A stretch of DNA of 45,087 bases from Thermoleophilia bacterium. Its GTDB lineage: Bacteria > Actinomycetota > Thermoleophilia > Gaiellales > Gaiellaceae. The stretch covers positions 1 to 45,087 of the forward strand of contig JAJAZN010000238.1 in assembly GCA_026785685.1 (NCBI GenBank), given 5' to 3'. Below are positions 40,623-45,087 of this stretch, one piece after another (positions within the stretch are counted from its first letter, which is position 1; each line of letters opens with the position of its first letter). The translations under genes and the position numbers were made by a program. A model generated the notes under the pieces. It searched no databases. It saw only the letters and a program-made list of their open reading frames with translations, and had not been told where the DNA came from.

Positions 40623-41641
40623 CAGGAGATCTCCGAAGCGACGACGTCAGCGGCGCATCCCGCGATGAGCGCCGCCGGAACATGCTCTGCGGCGACGCCG
40701 GCGAGCGATCGGTGGCCGACGTCGATGTGGATCGGAGCCCAGCTCGAGAGACCCAGGGCCGCAGCACCGTCGCTCGTACCGATCCCGAGCAGGTCTTCCG
40801 TCAAGATCACGCCCCGCGTCCCGGTCTGCCTCCGCGCAATTCCCTCGAGCTCACGGAGCTCCTCGAGCGGGTCAACGCGCATGTTCGAGTCCGAGCCGAT
40901 ACACAGGGGGATCGACCGCTCCCGAATCGCCGAGACGCTGAGAAACCCGTCACCGAGATCCGCCTCGGTCGTCGGACAGGCGCAGATACGGGCCCCCGTG
41001 GCAGCGAGGTGATCGAGCTCCTGGTCGTTCGCGTGGGTTGCGTGAATGATCGTCGTCAGGGGCGTCAGGCAGCCGGTGTCGGCAAGAAGCTCGATGGGGC
41101 GGCAGTCGTGCTCGTCCAGGCATTCCTGGATCTCTCGCGGCTGCTCATCTGCGTGAATGTGGAGCGGGAGTCCCTCACGCGCCGCGTAGGCGCCGATCTC
41201 CTCGAGCCACGGGCGCGAGCAGGCACGAACGGAGTGGGGGGCGACCCCGACCGCTATCCCTGCCTCCCGCAGCGCCTCCACCTCTGTGAGATACGCGGCG
41301 ACTGACGACTGACGCATTCGCGCGAGGCCACCGCGCTCGTAGGCGACATGGAGGAGGACAATCGCGATGCCTACCTCGGTCGCCGCCTCGGCGGCGGCAA
41401 ACGCCTCGGGCGCGCCCAGATAGTGAAACTCACCGACCGCTGTGTAGCCGGCGGCCAGCATCTCGCGGTACACCTCGGCGTAGTGGACTCGGATCGAGTC
41501 CGGCGTCGCGCGATCGGCCTCCTCGAGCATCCCCTCCCGCCACGTCCAGAAGTCGGTTCCTGCGGCTCGTACGCGGAGTGCCCGCTGAAACGAGTGGCTG
41601 TGGCTGTTCACGAACCCGGGAAGTGAGAGGTTGGCGGTCAC
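40622..41641 (-). CDS. hutF: formimidoylglutamate deiminase-like amidohydrolase (HutF family)
   Basis: 339 aa from the GTG at 41641. The start 'LSLPGFVNSHSHSFQRALR' with 'TDFWTWREGML' and 'MLAAGYTAVGEFHYLG' is characteristic of HutF. Zinc ligands: HSH, 'LPLHIHADEQPREIQECLDE', 'TTIIHATHANDQELD' and 'LCIGSDSNMRVDPLEELREL'. HutF converts N-formimidoyl-glutamate to N-formyl-glutamate and ammonia in histidine breakdown; no other hut gene is in the window. It lacks the ~50 N-terminal residues of the small beta domain found in typical (~450 aa) HutF. The GTG follows TAGCGT by 8 nt, which supports this short start over the track start at 41755. Confidence 0.8.
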   Translation of the reverse strand: MTANLSLPGFVNSHSHSFQRALRVRAAGTDFWTWREGMLEEADRATPDSIRVHYAEVYREMLAAGYTAVGEFHYLGAPEAFAAAEAATEVGIAIVLLHVAYERGGLARMRQSSVAAYLTEVEALREAGIAVGVAPHSVRACSRPWLEEIGAYAAREGLPLHIHADEQPREIQECLDEHDCRPIELLADTGCLTPLTTIIHATHANDQELDHLAATGARICACPTTEADLGDGFLSVSAIRERSIPLCIGSDSNMRVDPLEELRELEGIARRQTGTRGVILTEDLLGIGTSDGAAALGLSSWAPIHIDVGHRSLAGVAAEHVPAALIAGCAADVVASEIS

Positions 41642-41649
41642 GAAACCCG

Positions 41650-41655
41650 ACGCTA
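41650..41655 (-). promoter_or_regulatory. leaderless -10 box for hutF-trx operon
   Basis: TAGCGT on the minus strand ends 8 nt before the GTG at 41641. Confidence 0.4.
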
Positions 41656-41691
41656 CCACCAGCAGATGCTCGGGCGTCCGGGTCAAGCCTC

Positions 41692-41697
41692 TACTCT
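41692..41697 (+). promoter_or_regulatory. -10 box for pgsA
   Basis: TACTCT ends 9 nt before the ATG at 41707. A GGAGG immediately abuts the ATG and is too close to work as a standard Shine-Dalgarno site. This promoter lies back-to-back with that of hutF in a 65-bp gap. Confidence 0.45.
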
Positions 41698-41706
41698 TGC
41701 TGGAGG

Positions 41707-42255
41707 ATGGAACCGCGTACCGTGTCCGCCCCTGTGCGGCAGATCCCGAACGCACTCACGCTGCTGCGCTTCGCGGCGATACCGCTGTTCATCTGGCTCC
41801 TGCTCGACGAGAGGACAGGCCCCAGTTGGTCGGCCGGAATCGTCTTCGGCCTGGCCGCATTCACCGACCAGCTCGACGGGTACCTGGCACGACGATGGCG
41901 TGTCGAGTCCCGGTTCGGCAAGGTCGCTGACCCTCTCGCTGATCGACTCATGATCGACACGGCGGTTGTCCTCCTCGTCGCCCTCGACCGGCTGCCGTGG
42001 ATCGCGCTGATCATCCTCGTACGCGACCTCATCCTCGTCGGGGGGTACACGTTCGTCGTTCCCAAGAACTACGAGCTCGAGGTCTCCCGTCTCGGGAAGA
42101 TCGCGACCTGGGGGCTGTACGTGTCGATCGGTCTCGTTCTCGTCACGAGCGAAGGTACCGTGTGGCCGATCGTCTGCTTCTGGATCAACCTCTTCCTTGC
42201 AGTGATCGCCGCAGGGCAGTACATCCTCAAGGCTCGCAAGACGCTTCCGCGCTAG
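41707..42255 (+). CDS. pgsA: CDP-diacylglycerol-glycerol-3-phosphate 3-phosphatidyltransferase-like
   Basis: 182 aa integral membrane CDP-alcohol phosphatidyltransferase. The family active-site motif DxxDG-x2-AR-x8-9-G-x3-D-x3-D is complete in 'TDQLDGYLARRWRVESRFGK' plus 'VADPLADRLM'. The N-terminus 'IPNALTLLRFAAIPLFIWLL' is typical of PgsA. It makes phosphatidylglycerol phosphate (or another CDP-alcohol product) in the membrane. In Mycobacterium a pgsA homologue lies just upstream of garA and ftsR; the same neighbourhood is seen here. Confidence 0.88.
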   Translation: MEPRTVSAPVRQIPNALTLLRFAAIPLFIWLLLDERTGPSWSAGIVFGLAAFTDQLDGYLARRWRVESRFGKVADPLADRLMIDTAVVLLVALDRLPWIALIILVRDLILVGGYTFVVPKNYELEVSRLGKIATWGLYVSIGLVLVTSEGTVWPIVCFWINLFLAVIAAGQYILKARKTLPR

Positions 42256-42381
42256 AGCAGCGTGCAGGGAGACGGCCCTGAAGCGCGAAATCCTCCTCTG
42301 GGAAACAAAGCCTCAAGCTGAGGTCGACCCCTTCGCTACGCTACTTCTTCGCACACCGTACTCCCGACCGGAAAGGCGCCC

Positions 42382-42846
42382 GTGGAAACGCTCCCCGACC
42401 TGCTGCCGCTCTCCGATGACGAGCTGGCGGCGCTGCGCGCCCGACTCGAAGGGAGCGAGGACGACGTCTCCCGCCGGCGCCGCCTGCTTCACGGCCGGAT
42501 TGACATTCTCAGGGCCGAGCGAACGGCAAGGCTGAAGGCGCAGGTCGCCGCCGGCAGCTTCCAGACGCATTCGCCCACGTCGCTCGAACGGCCGCTGTAT
42601 GCCGGTACCGGCGAGATCTCGGCCGACGCCGATCTCGAGCCGCTGCCCGACCTCGCGAGCATGGACGACGACGCACTCTGGGCCGAGATTCGCCGTCTCG
42701 AAACGGAGGAGGACGATATCTCCCTCAACCGGCGTGTGTTGCATGCCCAGATCGACATCGTCTCAGCCGAACGGTCGAAGCGCTCGCGGGCAGGCGAGCA
42801 CGTCGACGCACGCGATCTAGGGTCGATCCTCGGCGGAGGCCAATGA
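42382..42846 (+). CDS. RsiG-like protein with two c-di-GMP-binding-type motifs
   Basis: 154 aa, two similar halves (~9-51 and ~94-136), each predicted to be one long helical pair. Each half carries E-x3-S-x2-R-x3-H-x3-D: E26-S30-R33-H37-D41 and E110-S114-R117-H121-D125. This matches the E-x3-S-x2-R-x3-Q-x3-D motif, present twice in Streptomyces RsiG, the anti-sigma factor that holds sigma WhiG only when loaded with c-di-GMP; here His replaces Gln in both copies. The linker (~58-88) is low-complexity. By homology it may be a c-di-GMP-dependent anti-sigma factor, but no sigma gene is in the window. The GTG start follows GGAAAGG; the stop overlaps garA (ATGA). The 126-nt gap upstream holds only a CCTCA-AGC-TGAGG hairpin near 42313. 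Confidence 0.7.
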   Translation: METLPDLLPLSDDELAALRARLEGSEDDVSRRRRLLHGRIDILRAERTARLKAQVAAGSFQTHSPTSLERPLYAGTGEISADADLEPLPDLASMDDDALWAEIRRLETEEDDISLNRRVLHAQIDIVSAERSKRSRAGEHVDARDLGSILGGGQ

Positions 42847-43292
42847 GCCATATCTATTGCCCGGAGTGCGGCTTTCAGAATCCGGAGGCGGCGTCATACT
42901 GCTCGCGGTGCGGTGCGTTGCTGATGCGCGAGAGTGCCGGCGAGACGACGCTCAGCCTCGGCCCAGATGAGATCGACGCCACGCCCGAGGCGCCGACGGG
43001 ACCGGCGCTCGTCGTCCGATCGGGCGGCGGTAGGGCCGGTGAGAGCTTCGAGGCGATCGGGGCACACGCACTCATCGGTCGCTCGCCCGAGTGCGACGTC
43101 TTCCTTGACGACGTCACCGTCTCGCGCCGTCACGCCGAGCTTGTCGGGGAGGGCGCGACCTACGTGATTCGCGACCTCGGCAGCCTGAACGGCACCTTCG
43201 TCAACAAGCATCGGATCGAGAGCACGGTTCTCGAGGACGACGACGAGGTGCAGATCGGAAAGTACCGAATGACGTTCCTTCTCCGCCGATGA
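42843..43292 (+). CDS. garA: GarA-like FHA-domain protein with N-terminal zinc ribbon
   Basis: 149 aa. The FHA domain (~55-147: 'IGRSPECDVFLDDVTVSRRH', 'VIRDLGSLNGTFVNKHRI', 'DDEVQIGKYRMTFLL') is close to mycobacterial GarA, which inhibits or activates TCA-cycle and glutamate enzymes according to phosphorylation by PknB/PknG. The phosphorylation motif ETT of GarA is matched by 'GETTLSL' at 33-39. Unlike GarA it begins with a zinc ribbon, C6xxC9...C20xxC23 ('IYCPECGFQNPEAASYCSRC'). Kinase genes are not in the window. It overlaps both its neighbours (ATGA), so it is translated with the RsiG-like and FtsR-like proteins. Confidence 0.87.
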   Translation: MSHIYCPECGFQNPEAASYCSRCGALLMRESAGETTLSLGPDEIDATPEAPTGPALVVRSGGGRAGESFEAIGAHALIGRSPECDVFLDDVTVSRRHAELVGEGATYVIRDLGSLNGTFVNKHRIESTVLEDDDEVQIGKYRMTFLLRR

Positions 43293-43984
43293 CAACGACG
43301 CCGACACCCGAAACGAGCCCGGCCGAGCGCCTGCACACGATCGGCGCGGTCTGTGAACGGCTGCGCGACGAGTTTCCCGATATCTCGATCTCCAAGATTC
43401 GCTACCTCGAAGATCAGGGCCTGCTCCAGCCGAGCCGCACGCGGGGCGGCTACCGGCTCTTCTCCGAGACGGACGTCGAGCGTCTGATCACGATCCTGCG
43501 ACTCCAGCGCGACGAGTTCCTGCCGCTACGGGTGATCAAGGAGGAGCTGCGGGCGCCGACCGCCGACCGTGCGAAACGTCGCGCCGCCGGCCTGCGTGGC
43601 CAGGAAGAGGAGATCGACATGGCCGAGCTCTGTGAGCGCGCCGGTATCTCGGCGGAGTTTGCGCGGCAACTCGAGGACTTCAGCTTGCTCGCGCCCCGCA
43701 TCGAGGCGGGGGATCGTCTCTACCGCGAGAGCGAGGCCGACATCGCGCTCGCCTGCGCCCGGATTGCACGGCACGGCATCGATGCGCGGCATCTCCGCGC
43801 GTTTCGGACGGCTGCAGGACGCCAGTCGGCCCTGCTCGAGCAGATCGTCGCTCCGGCGCTGCGCTCACGGAACCCCGAGCGACGTTCAGCGGCGCTCGAG
43901 GACCTCGAGAACCTCGCGGGCGTTGCTCGGGAGCTCTCGCAACTCCTCCTCACACGAGACCTCAAGGAAGTGGCCGAACGATGA
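43289..43984 (+). CDS. ftsR: MerR-family regulator, FtsR-like
   Basis: 231 aa. N-terminal MerR winged helix: 'IGAVCERLRDEFPDISISKI', 'RYLEDQGLLQPSRTRGGYRL' and 'RLQRDEFLPLRVIKEEL'. It has no metal-binding Cys cluster and a long C-terminal half containing a second HTH-like segment ('CERAGISAEFARQLEDFSLL'). This matches the Rv1828/FtsR group, which activates ftsZ in corynebacteria and is always next to garA. It would bind DNA as a dimer and act on cell-division genes outside the window. Overlaps garA and apt by ATGA. Confidence 0.85.
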   Translation: MTTTPTPETSPAERLHTIGAVCERLRDEFPDISISKIRYLEDQGLLQPSRTRGGYRLFSETDVERLITILRLQRDEFLPLRVIKEELRAPTADRAKRRAAGLRGQEEEIDMAELCERAGISAEFARQLEDFSLLAPRIEAGDRLYRESEADIALACARIARHGIDARHLRAFRTAAGRQSALLEQIVAPALRSRNPERRSAALEDLENLAGVARELSQLLLTRDLKEVAER

Positions 43985-44505
43985 CCGAGCTTGATTTGAC
44001 CACGTTCATCCGGGACGTTCCGGACTTCCCGAGCAAAGGCATCCTCTTCAAGGATGTGATGCCGCTGCTCGCCGACCCTGCGGCGTTTCGCGAGTCGATC
44101 GATCGGCTAGCGGCGTGGGCGGGACCGAGAGCGCCTGACGTGATCCTCGGCGCCGAAGCACGCGGCTTCATCTTCGGTGGAGCGCTGGCATACGCGCTCG
44201 GTTGCGGGTTCGTCACTGCGAGAAAGCCGGGCAAGCTGCCATGGACGACAGTGGAGGCGAGCTACGACCTCGAGTACGGAACCGATGCGCTCCAGGTTCA
44301 TGTCGACGCCATCGAAAAGGGAGCACGCGTGATCGTCCTCGACGACGTGCTTGCGACCGGCGGAACGGCACGGGCGAAGATCGACCTCGTCAACCAGCTC
44401 GGTGGTCAGGTCGTCGGAGCACTCTTTCTGATCGAGCTCTCGTTCCTGCACGGCCGCGATCGGATCGCTGGTACCGACGTGCACGCGCTGATCGACTACT
44501 CCTAG
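43981..44505 (+). CDS. apt: adenine phosphoribosyltransferase
   Basis: 174 aa, standard Apt length. It makes AMP from adenine and PRPP. Start region 'IRDVPDFPSKGILFKDVMPL' is highly characteristic; 'ILGAEARGFIFGGALAYALG', 'RKPGKLPWTTVEASYDLEYG' (flexible loop) and the PRPP motif 'VIVLDDVLATGGTARAKIDL' near 118 are complete. Apt would salvage adenine released by the nucleoside hydrolase encoded at 22.6 kb. Coupled to ftsR by ATGA. Confidence 0.95.
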   Translation: MTELDLTTFIRDVPDFPSKGILFKDVMPLLADPAAFRESIDRLAAWAGPRAPDVILGAEARGFIFGGALAYALGCGFVTARKPGKLPWTTVEASYDLEYGTDALQVHVDAIEKGARVIVLDDVLATGGTARAKIDLVNQLGGQVVGALFLIELSFLHGRDRIAGTDVHALIDYS

Positions 44506-44558
44506 GGCGGCCCCTGTTCCCTGGGTGGAGGGATCATTGCTCGAGAGAAGGAGTGCCG

Positions 44559-44753
44559 ATGAAGAAGGACATGGACGCGACGATCTCGAGAGAGGCTCGG
44601 AGAGCGGACGCCACTGCACTCCTCCTCCGCCACTGCCTCTCCGTCGGAACCGCGGAGAACCGGGTTCCGGCGAGGATACGACTGGATGAGGCAGTCGGAC
44701 CTGCGTTTGCACATCGGCTCGTGACGAGTCTGCTGGCGCACAGCCGCCGCTAG
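44559..44753 (+). CDS. small hypothetical protein
   Basis: 64 aa read from the ATG at 44559 after AAGGAG with a 5-nt spacer; the upstream part of the track ORF is a shadow of apt. Sequence is helical and basic ('TISREARRADATALLLRHCL', 'FAHRLVTSLLAHSRR'). Not recognised. The good ribosome-binding site is the main support for it being a gene. Confidence 0.5.
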   Translation: MKKDMDATISREARRADATALLLRHCLSVGTAENRVPARIRLDEAVGPAFAHRLVTSLLAHSRR

Positions 44754-44764
44754 CGAAGGCTCAT

Positions 44765-44941
44765 CTAGCCGCGGGTGCGGACGAACAGAAAGATCAGGAA
44801 CGAGCTGACGAGCGAGACGAGCAGCGCACTTCCCTTTTGGATGTCGAGGGCAACCATCCCGAAGGTCATGACGACGAAGAACAGGAGCGCCCAGAGAAAC
44901 GACTGGACGCCTCGATCGATGCTCGGCATGCGCAGGTGCAC
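44765..44941 (-). CDS. small membrane protein (DUF4229-like size), unknown
   Basis: 58 aa from the GTG at 44941. Two membrane helices ('FLWALLFFVVMTFGMVALDI' and 'GSALLVSLVSSFLIFLFV') with a short polar turn, ending 'RTRG'. The GTG follows TATCAT by 6 nt. ATG 44929 is an alternative; the track start at 45034 adds a non-hydrophobic leader without support. Function unknown. Confidence 0.6.
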   Translation of the reverse strand: MHLRMPSIDRGVQSFLWALLFFVVMTFGMVALDIQKGSALLVSLVSSFLIFLFVRTRG

Positions 44942-44947
44942 AGCAGA

Positions 44948-44953
44948 ATGATA
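44948..44953 (-). promoter_or_regulatory. leaderless -10 box for small membrane protein
   Basis: TATCAT on the minus strand, 6 nt before the GTG at 44941. Confidence 0.4.
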
Positions 44954-44998
44954 GCCGGGCAGCGGGACGGTCGGGGCGAGAACATCACGTGCCGGACC

Positions 44999-45019
44999 AA
45001 AAAAATTCACCGAGCCGGT
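44999..45019 (-). terminator. possible terminator for an upstream minus-strand gene
   Basis: Read on the minus strand: ACCG-GCT-CGGT hairpin, GAA, then seven T. The stem is only 4 bp, but a T7 tract is rare in this GC-rich sequence. It would end a gene lying beyond the right edge. The last ~65 nt of the window show nothing else. Confidence 0.3.
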
Positions 45020-45087
45020 TGCGCTTTCGTCCACTCAACCCATTGACCTTCCGCTTCCGCGTACGGCCTCCGTGCTGAGCTTCGACC

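Noticed and set aside
1-45087. CRISPR array, insertion sequence, prophage or integrated element
   Set aside because: No regularly spaced repeats, transposase, integrase or flanking direct repeats were found by reading; accessory genes appear as single insertions in a conserved backbone.

Overview
The window is GC-rich chromosomal DNA whose gene order matches the conserved actinobacterial housekeeping backbone (rimP-nusA-ylxR-infB-ylxP-rbfA-nrnA-truB-ribF-rpsO-pnp-M16 protease-dapB-dapA-rnj-ftsK-cinA-recA-recX-rny). Codon use, abundant GTG/TTG starts, a collagen-like secreted protein with a 'YANVAATLALFFALGG'-type leader, and the pairing of RNase J with RNase Y suggest a deep-branching actinobacterium, most likely class Thermoleophilia (Solirubrobacterales/Gaiellales-like). 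This placement is inferred from gene content only. No rRNA, tRNA, CRISPR array, insertion sequence or prophage was seen.

Layout. 1-1063: 3' truncated minus-strand GspE/PilB-type ATPase with an unusual Walker A. 1.2-8.9 kb: a tight plus-strand translation/ribosome-maturation operon behind a hairpin leader. 8.9-9.9 kb: 2-hydroxyacid dehydrogenase on the minus strand. 10.0-12.9 kb: rpsO-pnp. 12.9-16.1 kb: an accessory island (structured non-coding stretch, collagen-like protein, Tat-exported Cys-rich protein, small zinc ribbon, nitrilase). 16.2-21.8 kb: M16 protease, dapB, convergent mscL, dapA, rnj, unknown gene. 21.8-25.1 kb: frameshifted ribokinase, nucleoside hydrolase, pyrophosphatase, VapBC, CrcB. 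25.2-27.4 kb: ftsK. 27.5-32.9 kb: BMP-type nucleoside ABC transporter (binding protein, double ATPase, two permeases, small membrane protein). 33.0-38.6 kb: RodZ-like protein, cinA, LexA-controlled recA, recX, then rny behind a 240-nt leader. 38.6-41.7 kb: thioesterase, secreted GH99-like hydrolase, thioredoxin and HutF-like deiminase. 41.7-44.5 kb: pgsA, an RsiG-like protein, a GarA-like FHA protein, an FtsR-like MerR regulator and apt. The window ends with two small genes.

How the genes work together. Most of the window is information processing (ribosome assembly, RNA decay by PNPase/RNase J/RNase Y/NrnA, recombination). A second theme is nucleoside salvage: BMP transporter, nucleoside hydrolase, ribokinase and apt. 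The most notable signal is at 42.4-44.0 kb. There, a protein carrying two copies of a c-di-GMP-binding-like motif (E-x3-S-x2-R-x3-H-x3-D) is translationally coupled to homologues of GarA (a phospho-switch of central metabolism) and FtsR (a MerR cell-division regulator).

A genome-wide style feature is also visible: at least 14 start codons lie 6-10 nt downstream of a TANNNT -10 box with no Shine-Dalgarno sequence, as expected for leaderless transcripts. Operon-internal genes instead use ATGA/GTGA/TGATG overlaps, and some genes have clear AGGAGG sites.
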